From Parachlorella kessleri (lineage: Eukaryota > Chlorophyta > Trebouxiophyceae > Chlorellales > Chlorellaceae), in the NCBI GenBank assembly GCA_001598975.1, contig BBXU01001555.1:1-30429 (forward strand): a DNA stretch of 30,429 nucleotides. Reading direction: 5' to 3'. The first letter of the stretch is position 1, and each line of letters opens with the position of its first letter. This document shows, piece after piece, positions 10,579 through 25,627 of this stretch. Both the position numbers and the translations under genes were made by a program. The notes under the pieces were generated by a model. It saw only the letters and a list, made by a program, of their open reading frames with translations, did not search any database and was not told where the DNA came from.

Positions 10579-13500
10579 TCAACTCTGCGGCATGGGCATG
10601 CTGGCATTGACCTCTACAGGCGCGGCAGCTGACACAGCTGTGGGGTAGCCTGCCGCCCCCTGCTGCACAGCTGCCGCAAACGCCTCCTGCTGCTGCGCCA
10701 CATGGGCTGGATCAAGCTGCGCCATGATCTGCTGCACCGCAGCCACGGCCTGCTCTGGCGCCACGGCTCCCACCTGCTGCTGCGCCTGCTGCATCTGCAT
10801 AGGAAGAGGCATCACGATGCGACTTGTTACATCTGGTTTAAGGTCTGCGAGTATGCTGGCACCTTTCCTTCCTGCTAACCACCCCCAGCCCTCTGCCAGG
10901 CTGCCAGGTCACCAACAGCCCACACTAAGCAAGATGACTGCTTGGCATTCAGCCTCTCAGCTAAATTGAGTGACTACATCTCCCCTGTCCCTTTCATGCA
11001 GGATCGCAACCAGCACCAGTACTGCCACACCCTGCAATGGCGACAAGACTCGCACTTTGCACCACACACAGGTGCCCAACAAGAGCGCCTTACATGCTGG
11101 TGGTGGCCGTGACGATGCTGCCCAGAGGGGAGGACCCCTAGAACTGTTCACAAGCTCTCTCTTCACCAACTTTCACATACCTGCGGATCCAGCTGGTGAT
11201 AGTGCTGCAGCAGGTATTGGTACTGCAGCAGCTGCTCCGCTGATGCCTGCGCCGCGGCCGCGGCGGCCGCGTCCGCTCCGTTACTGCCCGCCGCCGCCGC
11301 GGCCAGGTGCGGCATCGCCCCCGTAGCTGCCAGCATCAGCGGTAGCGCCATGAGGGCCGCGGGCGCGGCAGACGCATCCGCCGCGGCACCCGCGCCCGCC
11401 GCTTCCTGCCCGGACTGGGTAGCGCCTGCACCATCCACCTGTGGGGCGGCGAGCCCCTGGGGTGCATCGCCAGAGCCTGCAACGCCCTCTGCCGCACCCA
11501 CAGCCGCCGTGGCTCCTCCAGCCTCCTCCTGCTGCTGCTGGGCCTGCTGCTGCTGTGCCTGCTGCGCCGCCACCGCTGCCACGTACTGTTGGTGCGCAGC
11601 CTCAGCAGCCTCGTGCCCTTGCAACGCCACAGCATATTGCTCATACTGCTGCGCTGCAGCCTGCACCGCCTGCTGCTGCTGCTCCGCCGCGGCCGCGTAC
11701 TGTTGGGCCGCATCCGGCTGCTGGGCTGCTTGCGAGCCGTCAGGATGCAGCATGCCGACGCCGCCAACAGCAGCAGCCACCTGCTGCACCTGCTGCTGTA
11801 GCTGTTGCATGTGGAGGAGCTGTTGCATGTGGGTTGGGTCCAGCGCCATGGGCATGGCATCCTGCAGGCAGCAGGCACAGCGCTCAGAGCAGGCTTAGCA
11901 GAAGCTGTGGAGCCACACGCCGCGCCGCAGCAGATGCTGGCAAGCACTTCTATTAGGCCTACCCTGCCTTTGCGCTTGCTTCGGAATCGGCAGACGGGTT
12001 GCGGGCCAACACCTTCTTCCAACCGCATGTTGAAGACCAAGCAGAGCAGCGGCGACAGCAATCAACAAGCACATTTGGGCTTTTTGAGGTTGTCAGCGCA
12101 GCGCACCATGGGCGGCATGGGCGGCGAGGGAGGTAGGCTGGAAGGCGGAAGCCTGGCACGGATCTGTGCGTCGTCAAGGTCGTAGTGGAACATGTCTGCG
12201 CAGCAGCACACAAACTGAGACTGAGTCTTGGGAGGGGGAGCAGGCCGAATCCTAGCCGAGACTGGCTACCGACCCAACTTTGCCATCCCAAAGAAAGTGA
12301 GTCAGGTTGTGCGCATGCCATTTTATTTTTTTCTTTTCAGCAGTTCCAAGAGGTTTCCAGCTACAGGCGCCTGCCCTTGGAAAGCACATGTGTTTGCCAA
12401 GCCTGCCGACGCGACCCTGCAGCTTCGCAGCACTGAGTAAAAGAGATGTCTGAGGCTGATCACCCTTGCAACCAAGCAATACTTACCCAGCACCCTGTAC
12501 TACCCAAGCACAGCGCCCTGTCTCACTCACTCGCAAAGCTGCGGAGCAGCAGCAGCAGCGTTTCCGGGGACGGCACGAACGGCATGGTGCCAGGCGGGAT
12601 GGCGTGCGCTAGGCCTGCTGGGCTGCCCTCGGCGCCGGCGCTCTCTACGGCCTCCTTGGCGCCGCCCAACTGGCTTGACAGGGACTGCAGCTGGGCCAGA
12701 TGTGAGTTCTCCTGCCCCTGCACGGCAATCACTGGCAGAGACCCATAAACCACTCGCAAAGCCAGGATCTCAAGCACTACCGGCCATCGCCCCAGACCGC
12801 GCATGGACTGATAGAACAGAGACTCCGGCACCAGCTGTCAAATGTCTGTGTGACTCGGCGGCCGCAGCCTCCAAAGCCACCTCCTCCTCTACACCCCCCG
12901 GCCGCAACCCGTCGGCCTCTACGCCAAAACAACCGTCCAGGCCAGCAGTCCACACACAAACTGCAGGTGCCGCGCGCAGGCAGCGTGCACCCACCGGTAG
13001 CGGCGGGATGACCAGGCCCTTGCTGCCGCCCTGCCCCGTCTGCATTGCGTGCAGCAGCGTGGTGCAAGAAAAGTGCAGCGCCTCCTGCATGGCCAGCATG
13101 TCGCGCGGCTGCAGGGGCATGGACGGCAGGCCCAGCAAGCCCCTGGCAGACTCGGACGGGCCTGCAGCAGTACACTTACTCACAACCATTCAACACAACC
13201 TTGGGAGGAGGAGGGGTTACACAGCAGGGGTGTTGCCAGTCTCAAAGGCTCTTAGATGCACCAAAGGCCGCGTCGAGCAACCCAGGTTGTGTATAAATCG
13301 GCCAGCTTGGGAAACGCGATCAGCAGGGAAGCACACGACAGGTTTGGCAGCAAGGGCTGTAGCAGCCAGGGAAACAAGCCAAGGGCGGCCTCCAGTGGAA
13401 GCCGCTCCCACAATCTAAGACCAGACGCGGTCAGGGCACACACACAATCCCAGCAGGCACAGCACGCCACTCACGCCTGAGGCCGCCCAGCCCTCCCACC

Positions 13501-15034
13501 CTGCCGGCCGACCCCGGCAGCCCGCCCTGGTCCTCCCTGGGGCGCTTGCGCCTCCTGGCGTTGTGGCGCTCCAGCCGCGCGCGGCAGGAGCGCTTGTTGT
13601 CGTCAAACTCATCCAGGGGCTGGAAGCGGCCGCACTGCACAACCAGGGTGACGCACAGCCGCAGAGTGACATGCAGTCAGTGAGCGCGCTCGATGGCTAG
13701 CAACCGGCATGACAAGGTATGAGGCATGACCAACCGCGAAGCCATGCGGCTGCACTCGGCCGGGCCTCGATTTGGCAAACCCGACCACCCTTGACCGAAG
13801 GAAACGCCCAAGCGCATGAAGCACCCAGTGCATCAGCATACACCATCTCCAGACTGCTGCACACATGTCACACCTAGGCATGCCCACTGCCGCCCAGGAG
13901 ATGGTAACAATCTTGCCCCAAGCTGAGCTGCACACCTCCCACGGCCGCACCTGCTGGCAGAACCTCACTCTCTGCCCGTCCCGCTCGATGAAGTCCATCT
14001 TCAAGTGGGTCTCACACACCTTGTACCGCTGCACAGCACACAAAGCAGGGCAACCTTTGCATGGGGCTCAGGGAGGCACGCAAACACTTCGTCAGCCGGC
14101 AAAAAACGGCTACTTTGCGTTGCTGCTGTTTTGCAGCGCTCTGAGGTCCACCCAACGGCCCTGCAATCAGCAACCGTACTAACACCCCAACCCTGGCCAG
14201 CGCTTGGTGGCACTGTATCACCACTGCACAGCGCTACCTCCACCTCAAGCTCATGCACCCTCACTGCCACACCCCATGTATACACTAGTATCTGCTTAGT
14301 ACCATTTGTCATGTCAGCTGCAAAGCATGACCCTCGCAGCAGCTGCCGCACCTGGTGGTAGTCCTTGTGGTTCTCCAGTGACACACCGCACCCAGCCACC
14401 TGGCAGTAGGAGGGCCCTGCATACCATAAACATCGTAGTTGACACACCACGCAGAGAGGGAGTGGGCACCCGGTCAGGCACAGACACAGGCTGTCCTTAC
14501 GACCAGGCCCTTCTCCCCCACAGTGAGAAAAGCATGTTGCCACATGCCAAGCTAGCGTCCACGTCAGCAGGCCGCGCTAAGCCAGAACTCAGGCGGAGGC
14601 GCAATACACCCCTGCCACTCAGCCGTTCTTTCTAACTGCGCACTACCCACATCTCAGCTATATAAAATCGCCGCAACTAGGACTGCCGCACGTAGGCTCA
14701 GCGGCCATCCAGGTTGAGGACTGCCATGGCAAGCCACAGCACAACTAGCCGCCGCTGCTGCTGGCCCCAGCACGCCTTCCGCTTACCGCCTACCTGCTCT
14801 ACTCTTGTAGCCGCTGCCGGGCAACCTATGCCTCAAGTACCCCTGCTGCTCCGCTTCTGGTGTGAGCTGAGCTCCGTTTACGTCAGGCTGCTGAGGGTGC
14901 TGCCCGTCCAAGGTTGGTGGGAAGGGGTGCATGATGGGCAGGGCAGGAATCTCCACCGGGGGGCCCTCAACTGGCACTGGGCCGTCCGTGGGGCCAGTGT
15001 TGGCGTAAGTCTCCACCGGCATGGCGCCCTCCAT
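10579..15034 (-). CDS. SBP-box (SQUAMOSA promoter-binding-like) transcription factor
   Basis: A nuclear DNA-binding regulator of the plant-lineage SBP family, which binds GTAC-core sites. Exons on the minus strand: 15034-14794, 14416-14352, 14028-13951, 13634-13475, 13161-12995, 12834-12531, 12195-12107, 11861-11181, 10794-10579, giving 666 residues. The SBP domain spans about residues 85-160, split over three exons: CQVAGCGVSLENHKDYH, RYKVCETHLKMD, FCQQCGRFQPLDEFDDNKR, then SCRARLERHNARRRKR, which also supplies the nuclear localisation signal. Zinc site 1 is Cys85, Cys90, Cys107 and His110. In zinc site 2 the usual His of RFH is Gln133. The C-terminal half (about 369-666) is a Gln/Ala-rich low-complexity region typical of activation domains. 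The start ATG follows an in-frame stop, but an upstream exon ending at TTAG cannot be excluded. Confidence 0.9.
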
Positions 15035-16444
15035 GACGATGTCCTAAGAAGCCGTGGGGAATGGGTCCTAGGGGCCTTAAGGTTGGGGCTGCCAAGCAGC
15101 CTGCGCTAGCAGGGGCCGCTGGGGCACCAGTGAGCCTTCCCAAGCTGCTCCGATATGTTTCAAAGGCGTGTACTTCGCAGGAGTACCGTCGTCCTTCCTG
15201 AAGTACAGAGGTGCACTGAGGCGCTGCCTGCCTGTCTGCGGAGGCTTGCCCAAGCAGTTCACTTTGACGAACCGCACTTGACGGTGCTTGGTTGCTTGTA
15301 GCGTTTACGCACGTGCCCTGGGGATTTCGTGAGTGCCCCCCTCAGGGTCCAACCAACGTCCAGGGTTTAGCATTTTGGAGTTGCAAGCCAGGCGGAGCTC
15401 CGCGGAGCGAGGCTACATGAGCATGCGGTGTTGTTTGTGTGTTGAAAGAAATATAGTGGGACACACCAAGGCCACTACTAGATGTACAACCCTTGCATCA
15501 TGCTACTCCACTGCGACATATGCAGAAGTGCGCCTGGCTGTGTGACTCTGTATGTATTTCCTTTCCAGAACACTGTTAGGTTGTATAGTTGTCTTGGGAG
15601 TACCCACTGAATATATTCCCAGTAAACACACCATGGGTTAAAGCCTGGGTTACGGACGCACTCCGGGTACTAGGTGATATTGGAGACCCTGAGGTTACCC
15701 ATCGAAACAGGCTGGGCATCTAGGGGGAAGACTGCCCAGGCTAGCTGTGGCTGGACGACAAGCCCACTGTTTGGGGTTTGTACACACCAAACAGGGCCCC
15801 CTCCTTCCAAGCTGCTGTGCCGTTCGTTGACCCCGAGCCCCTGAAGAAAGCTAGCTCCACACACGCTGCCCACACGGCCTTGTCCTTGCCACCACTGCCA
15901 CGGCCGACTCTGCAGCGCCGCCTGCCCCGGCGGCCCTGTCTGGCGCCTGGCCCTAATACACACAAGTGGAGCAGGCATGGGGTGGTCCCTGGACTTTCTA
16001 GGTCATAGTCTGCAGCCTTCTTGGACCCCCTCCAATATTGGCAGCACAAGTGCGGAAGAATTGGTGTCTTGCCAGGCCCTGGTTCCTATCAACATTCATG
16101 GTCCTGGCACAAGGGCAGCGGCAGTGAGGCAGCCGGGGGAACAACTGGAACTGGGGGCAAAACTGCCACCCAGCACCCTATCCGGTCAGATGCGTTTCAT
16201 ACAGCTATACCACCGGCTAGCAGACAGAGAAATTCTGCAGCCAATAATACCAGGTAGTGTACCTTCCCTTGTCCCAATATGTGCAAAGGTGAATACACGC
16301 ACAGATGGTACCCCCAAGCCAACTGGCTGGGCTTCGGTAGTGCTAAACCCAATAACGGCTTCCTGCAACGGCTGCTCCACTTCGACACCTAAGTCCATCC
16401 ACAGAAAGGGGGCCACACTGCCGGCACTCTGTCATATGGTTATC
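15035..16444. other. 1.4-kb intergenic region, no recognised gene
   Basis: Lies between the 3' end of the proteasome gene and the 5' end of the SBP gene, both on the minus strand. Several frames are open by chance or as remnants, the longest a plus-strand frame at 15977-16450 (157 codons). A minus frame at 15077-15277 includes LYFRKDDGTPAKYTPLKHIG. None matches a family I know, and no consistent splice model emerged. It should contain the SBP promoter and the proteasome gene 3' UTR. Confidence 0.4.
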
Positions 16445-19688
<3,244 letters not shown>

Positions 19689-19929
19689 TCTGATCAAGCC
19701 GGAGTGTTGATGACGATCGGTCCTGCTCAGGTGCGAAAGGATCGATAATGCAACGGCAGATAATCAGGAGTCGCTGAAAGGCCATGTGAAAGGCACACAG
19801 ATGTATGTAGGTACAAGCACTTCGCTCAGCATAGGAAGCGCACCCGCGGCCTACTGAACTCGAGTTTCACAGAGCACATGGCATTTGTTGTTGGTCTACA
19901 ACTCGTATCTGATCCTACTGTTCCTGAAT
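19689..19929. promoter_or_regulatory. Compact divergent promoter region, PAE1 / MEA1-like
   Basis: Only 241 bp separate the two divergent ATGs, so both promoters and 5' UTRs must fit here and may be shared. I see no clear TATA box or known proteasome control element. A GATCG motif occurs twice, at about 19713 (cgatcgg) and 19740 (ggatcgat). Confidence 0.5.
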
Positions 19930-20948
19930 ATGGACCAAACAATAGCTGATGCCGCATTGTCCAGCGACGAGGATGAGCAGCTGCCAGTTGACAACCTAGC
20001 TGTAGGCAAGTAACGCTGCAAAGGGAACCATGGCCCGGTGGGGCAGTGCAACATCAAGGTTGAGGGACAGGAGGTGACAACCTTGTAACTCTGTAACCAA
20101 GGTCTGGTTGGAGGCGAACTTTGCACCTTTGTCTGCTCTCTGCAGGTTACCAGCTGCTGGCCGACCGCCCAGGCGATGCAAGCCCCGACAGTGTGGCAGA
20201 ACCCTCAGTGGCCGAGATGCACAGCGGAACCAGCAGCAGCAACGCCAGTGACTGTGACGAAGGGACCAGCAGTCCCTTCAACGGTGAGGCAGCAGACTTC
20301 CCAGCACTAGCAGCACGGTTGCTGGACACTGCAGGAGTGATACAAGTGCCTGCCATAAGACATATGGGAGGACTGGCCGGAGACTCGCCTGAGGGAGCAG
20401 GCCAATGTAGGCGAAGAGAACGCGATTCGCAGACAGCAGGCGTTGCTGCAGTCAGCAAGGCAAGTGGCAGAAGTGAGTTGGGTGCACCTAGTCGGCAGGC
20501 TGCCGCTGCGAGCAACAGAAGGGCGATTGAGAATATTATAGGTGCTGACCACCGCACCCAGCTTGCGTTGGAGGTTGCAAAGGGACGAAGCTCGCCAGCT
20601 GACGTCCCTGCACCACAACATCCAAAGAGCCAATCATGGCGAGCTGAGCAGTCTGGGATCGCCACTTCAGCCGCAGACCAAGCAGTGGCAGGTGGCAGGG
20701 CTGGCGGGAGTGGCAGCCTTGTTGACACAAAAGACAGTAACGACAACAGCGCCAGCGATGGCACAGGCAATCAGCGCAACAAAGGCAGCAAGCCGAGCGC
20801 TCTGAGCGAAGGGCAACGAGTGGCAGTCTTGCAAGCCATGCAGACGGTGCAGCTGGACTACCGCCCTGCCTGGGCAGATGTGGTTCCCGAGGAGAGTTGG
20901 GTCCAGAGACTTAATGAGCTTCGGGAAGCGCTGCAGGGTGGAGTTTAG
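19930..20948 (+). CDS. MEA1-like (male-enhanced antigen 1 family) protein
   Basis: Exons 19930-20005 and 20146-20948 give 292 residues. The N-terminus is acidic (SSDEDEQLPVDN) and runs into GYQLLADRPGD, similar to the GYxYQPL region of MEA1 proteins. The middle (about residues 40-240) is low-complexity and rich in Ser, Ala, Gln and Asp. The C-terminus (ALSEGQRVAVLQAMQTVQL, then PAWADVVPEESWVQRL) resembles the conserved MEA1 C-terminal block, where a helix ending in a V-x-L stretch is followed by PAWA and an acidic-Trp motif. The function of the family is unclear. The identification rests on these two short blocks from memory of the family. The intron is GC-AG. The gene is divergent from PAE1. 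Confidence 0.6.
20006..20007 (+). other. GC splice donor, MEA1-like intron 1
   Basis: GTAG|GCAAGT at the exon end joins the acceptor TCTCTGCAG (ending 20145) to give LAV-G-YQLLADRPG in the long open frame. Reading through instead hits TAA four bases past the donor consensus, and the GT donor two bases later is out of phase. Confidence 0.75.
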
Positions 20949-21637
20949 TGAGGGCCTCAGCTGGGACCCAGGTGTTCGACTAGTGTCAGAGGAACCCTTC
21001 GAGTATCCCTTCGAGCCGGTCGATGGTGAGGTATGGTGGGGCAGGGTGTGGCAGCTTGAAGGCTGGCTTTTACCGGCCAACCCTGGACTTGAACCTAGTC
21101 TAGTCTAGTCTAATTGCCTACTGCCTCCTGACCATGCTGCCGTGAGGCCCTCACAAGTGGACATGTACCATCCATTTCAGTGCATGCCCTCAGTGAAAGG
21201 AGGTCCATAGCTATTCGAATATTTTACCCTACTCCGGAGAACACTTCTTAACAGTGCGAGTCCGGTACCCTTTGGAGCTGTGCGGTCTGTTGACAGCTTG
21301 CAAGCTGGCGGAGAACACTGGACTGGGCTCCCCTGGGCGCAAGCTCTATGTAATTGAGGCTGCACAATCGGGTAGAGGCACTTGGACACAACAGTAACTC
21401 CGATCCGATGATGTGAACCCTGCATCAGTACCTTATGCACGAATCTGGGCCACGAGATGCTTTGGGGATCGCAAGACATGCATGGTTAGAACTGGCCATG
21501 CGGCGGGCGCGCTTTGCCGAGGTGGCAGGGTGGTTCAGGGTGGTGTTCTAGATGACATCAGTACAGTTAGTTCGATATATCTACTTATCCGCCAGTACCA
21601 CAGTCTGCCCACCTATCATAAATGCTGTGAGCATACA
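20949..21637. other. Intergenic region with short CTAGT repeat
   Basis: 689 bp separate two plus-strand genes. It should hold the MEA1-like 3' UTR and the CCR4-like promoter. A short tandem repeat of about four CTAGT units lies at 21095-21112. No gene is recognised. The CCR4-like frame is open upstream to about 21413, but the residues there do not resemble the family. Confidence 0.45.
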
Positions 21638-24600
21638 ATGTCGTCCATCCGCTCCTTTACGGCCCTAGCCTCGGGTGCCGCTGAGGCTGCCAAGGCTCAT
21701 CTGACCATGGTGACCTACAATCTCCTTGCTCCCAAGTGTGCCACCAGCGGGTGAGCGAGAGCTGCGGCCTAGGGATACCGTGCAAACTTTGGGAGCCGTG
21801 AGACAGTACTGTGTGGCTGGACTCCTTAGGTTTGCAAGGGTGGGTAGCTTTCTGGACAGAATCTCTACACCTGGAGCTGCCTGAACAGAATCTACCTGAC
21901 GCCCACAACGGACTGCTCACCACTAGTTGTCAGCAATCATCTTCCTGGCCCGTAGGATGCACAGCAACTGCCCGCCCCAGTTTCTAGACATCGCCTACAG
22001 GGGCCCACGTATCATCCAAGAGCTACTGGGATTTGGAGCAGATATCCTCTGCCTGCAAGAGGTATGGTGCTCACTGGGCAACTGGTCTCAGGGGTTTGTC
22101 GTGCCTCGTTTCAGTGCGCTATCAAGGGGATCCTTCCTAGCATGTGCCACTTGGTATATATGCCGGCTTTGGACTCTCCTGCAGTTCTATCATTGGGCAG
22201 CCAAAACCAGTGCAAGACAGATTAATGTTGCGACAGACGCCTGGTGGTGCCCTGTGCATGTCCAGGTGGACCGCCCATTTTTTGAACAGGAGCTACAGCC
22301 AGCGCTAGGCAGTCAAGGATATGAGGTAAAGCGAGTGGCCCCTCAAAGCTGGATGGAATTGATGCTACGAGGGCCTGGACACTAGGCTCCTGCTGGACCT
22401 CCCTGCCCAAACATTTGGTTGCTACTGCATATTCGTGCAGCAGTATGGCCAACCAAGCCATGGCTGGGCTACGCACTGATAGCATGTCATGCAGTACTGG
22501 CGTACCGCTCAGGGCACCCAGAACCACATTGGCGGCTTTGATTCCAGCACAAGGTTGTTGGCAGCATCCTACAGTCATCCTGCGGTTTCCTGTGCAGGCC
22601 ATCTATTATGGCAGGGCTGTGCGGCCGTCGGACTTCATCAAGGGCCCGGAGGAGGGCATTGCCCTAGTCTACCGGTCTGGGCGCCTTACGCGTGTCGCCT
22701 CCACCCCTGTCAGGTCTGTCCGTGCCTGGCCAGGACCGAGTCAGATGTGGGTCCTTGTGGATTTGTGTTCACTTGCGATGCCATGCTGGCAAGGGAGCAT
22801 CATGCAGAAACCGAAAGAGCTGTGAAGTGGTCACGGTGGTGATGCACTTAAGTCCACAGACCAGTACAAATTTTGCAGCACTGGTGCAGGTGCAATGTTA
22901 CTGGGCTCAAGGACGACCAGCGCTTTTTGTTTCTGCCAAAGGGTGCTTGAGAGCTGGAAGGAGTGTCTGCTTAGCAATACTTCCAGGGTACCCGATCTGC
23001 AGGCTAGGCGACCTAGTTGACCGCTCCCTTACGGGCCGGTTTTGGGATCGTGTGAGGGACCTGCAAGATGGGGCCATCTGGTCATTGCTCCATGACAATC
23101 AGGCGCGCTGAGCGCATGTCTAGCATTAGAGTTGAATGTCTTGTTGCTTGTTCGTCTGTATGGCAAGTTATTTAGGGATTGCTATCCATCTGCTCTGTTG
23201 CTGCCTGGTGCAAGAGGGGAACACAGTCACCGTACCTGCTGCGGGACTGCTGTGGCTGAGATGAAAGGTCCCTTTTGGAGCTTCCTTGCTGGCCTCATTG
23301 AAGCGAGAAGTGCAGCTTGCTGTGGTCTTGCATGCTAGTTGCTTGGGACTGTGTCAGCTGATGGGTATACAATGCAGGGTCGACAGCGAGTACTGCATAG
23401 AGGCATTGTAGGGGGCCAGAGCTGGGCAGCACAGCACTCTGCCTCGAAGTGATACATTGGGGTAAGCCCACCACATGCTCAACTGGGTGTGTGCTTTGGC
23501 CGCAGACTGGCTCGCCCTTGCTTGTTGGGTGCACGCACCTTTTCTGGGACCCTCGCTGGCCTGATGTCAAGGTGGGCCTTATGGTCCTTCTTTCTACAGC
23601 TCTTTACTCTCGCTTGCTGCTGTGTCTTTGTCAGGCATCACCGGAACCCTGCAGCTGCTTGCAGCATCTCAGGCCTCACCCCTTGGCCCCGGCCAGTGAG
23701 ATGACATAGCTTGCAACTCTTGAGAGGTGTAAGCCTAGTATGCGAGCAGGTGGCACAAGCCCACCTGGTGTGCAAAGCTGCCACCGACCTGCTAACCAAG
23801 GCAGGCATGCCGGCCATGCACTCAGGCTCACTGGGCGGCAGCCCCCGGTCACGCCTGCGGGCCTCCCCGCCTGCTACCCCCGTCCTGCTGGGCGGCGAGT
23901 AAGTCGTGCAGCAAAGTGTCAAGGCGCTGGCTCGGTCATATCTGACGGTGTCCTTGTGCCTTGTGGCCAGGGTTTGAATTGAGTGCTCCAACATTTAACT
24001 GACAAGATGCTTGGAAGAGGGCGAAGCATGGTGGAATGTTCTACGCATACTCAGTGCAAATGCTGCCCTTGTGGCAGCAATGATTAGCATGGGTGGCAGG
24101 TAGTGCGAACAGGGTGTGAGAGTTGAGCTGTACGTACAGGACGGGATGCAGTGATGATTGCCATGGGCGTCAGTGGTCCAGCAGAAAGGGTAGCGGGTGC
24201 TGATCATAGGCGGGCGCACCAGCTCTGAGCCTCCGCTGAGCACTATTGTTGACTGTCTGCAGCTTTAACTCCCTACCCTACAAGCTGGCATCAGACCAGT
24301 TCGACACAGGTAAAGGGCTGGGTTGAGCTGAGTTGCAGCTATGCCGTGGCCAGAGTCCGGCAAGCTGGGAACAGTGCTGCTGCAAGAGGCGACTCGATGC
24401 GGCTTGATAGGCGTGGCTTTGTGGAAGGTTTACAGGAGAGTTCAATGCTTTTTATGGGTTGGACAGACGAGTCAGGATTGCTCGGCTTCAAGAGCTGGGT
24501 ACCCAGTGCATGACTGCTCATCCCCGCGTGCCCCGTTGCTGCTGTAGTGCCCCCAGGATCGAACATTGTGAGTGGCGTGCACCAGCTGCTGACCGAGGGC

Positions 24601-25627
24601 AGCCTGGGACCGTCCCATCAAGACCATCCCGCCCAACGGCGAGCCGAGGAGGATGTGTTTGCCTTGGAGCATGTGAGGCAGATCCGGGATGTGCAATTTG
24701 GAACAGGAAGCCCCTTATGCAAGTGCCAGAGGTAGGGGGGAAGCACTGCCTAAATGCGAGTGCAGGGTTTCCCCTGTTACATCCAACACGGTGTGTGTGG
24801 GGGGGGAAGGGGGTGGGGGACTGAGTTAGGCGCGAGCACTCTTAAACTATGTCAGTCCCTACACAGCACCCGAGCCACCGGCCCTGCCCTGCGGCAGTGC
24901 AGTTGTGGTTGCGGGCTGGCGAGCAGGGGTGACACCTAGCCTGAGTAGCTGTCCTCTCGGGGAAAGGCTGCCAGTTTATTCTATGGCCTGAACATCCACC
25001 GATAGCTGGCCAGGTATCTGCAGCAATGACGGAGCCCCCTTCCTCACCCCTCTTAACCTCTCCTCCCCTTTTTCCATAACAGGTAAACTTCACTACCAGC
25101 GGGCTCCAGCTGGAGAGCGCGCTAGCGGCCGCCTGGGGCTGCGACCCGCCGGTCACAAACAAGACTCCCAGCTTTGCCGGCTGCCTGGACTATGTGTGGG
25201 TCTCGCCGCAGCACTGGGAGGTGGTCGGGGCGCTGGATCTACCTTACGCCTGGAGGAGGGGGCAGCGAGCGGAGCCTGCACAGGTGACGGCTGGGAAGCT
25301 TATGATGAATAGTGTATGGAGTCTTGACTTTGGGCACCCTTGGGTTCCTGCAGCTGGGCTGTCAAAACGCCCCAACACTAAGCAAGCTCCCCCGCTTGGA
25401 GGGGGATGCCGTGTGCAGTCGACAGCGGGGGATGCCGTGTGCAAATCCCACATATACGAACAGCGGTATCTGGTTGAGAAAGTTACACCATAGTACTCAC
25501 ACCCAACCTTCGCTGCGCTATGCTGCTCTTACAGGTACAAGACCTCCCTCCTATCCCCAACAAAGACTTTGTGTCTGACCACTTGGCCGTTGGGGTAAGG
25601 CTGTTACTGCGGTCACAACAGGGTTAG
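21638..25627 (+). CDS. CCR4/nocturnin-type deadenylase-like protein (EEP nuclease fold)
   Basis: A member of the exonuclease-endonuclease-phosphatase superfamily closest to CCR4-like poly(A) nucleases. Exons: 21638-21750, 21956-22061, 22266-22325, 22598-22713, 23003-23102, 23506-23571, 23750-23898, 24263-24309, 24548-24690, 25083-25283, 25535-25627, about 397 residues. Blocks: MVTYNLLAPK, YRGPRIIQELLGFGADILCLQE (catalytic Glu73 split from VDRPFFEQEL), GAIWSLLHD, CTHLFWDPRWPDVK, LLGGDFNSLPY (Asp237, Asn239), SFAGCLDYVW and FVSDHLAVG (His383). The N-T-H motif of the family reads C-T-H. Intron 5 needs a GC donor. The donor of exon 9 is the least certain junction (GAT|GTGCAA chosen for phase). 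The last exon may instead stop being coding at GGG|GTAAGG and continue in an unseen exon. No N-terminal leucine-rich repeat is visible. Confidence 0.82.
23103..23104 (+). other. Probable GC splice donor, CCR4-like intron 5
   Basis: CAG|GCGCGC ends exon 5 in phase 0 and joins the acceptor at 23504-23505 to give LLHDNQ-TGSPLLVGCTHLF, matching the family. No GT in phase 0 lies between the conserved HDNQ and the stop four codons later. The bases after GC do not match the GCAAGT consensus of the other GC donors. Confidence 0.55.
23270..23303 (+). repeat. Possible decayed copy of CCR4-like exon 6 3' edge
   Basis: CCCTTTTGGAGCTTCCTTGC and the following bases to GAAG resemble the last 35 bases of exon 6 (23537-23571), sharing CCTTTT, GCTGGCCT and a terminal AAG. 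The copy lies 268 bp upstream, inside intron 5. The similarity is partial. Confidence 0.4.

Noticed and set aside
11350..11956. Long plus-strand open frames rich in Ala, Cys and Pro
   Set aside because: They are reverse-strand shadows of the Gln/Ala-rich SBP exon 11181-11861; Gln codons read backwards give Cys/Leu-rich frames.
20147..20770. 207-codon minus-strand frame
   Set aside because: Antisense shadow of the MEA1-like exon 2, whose conserved C-terminal block is on the plus strand.
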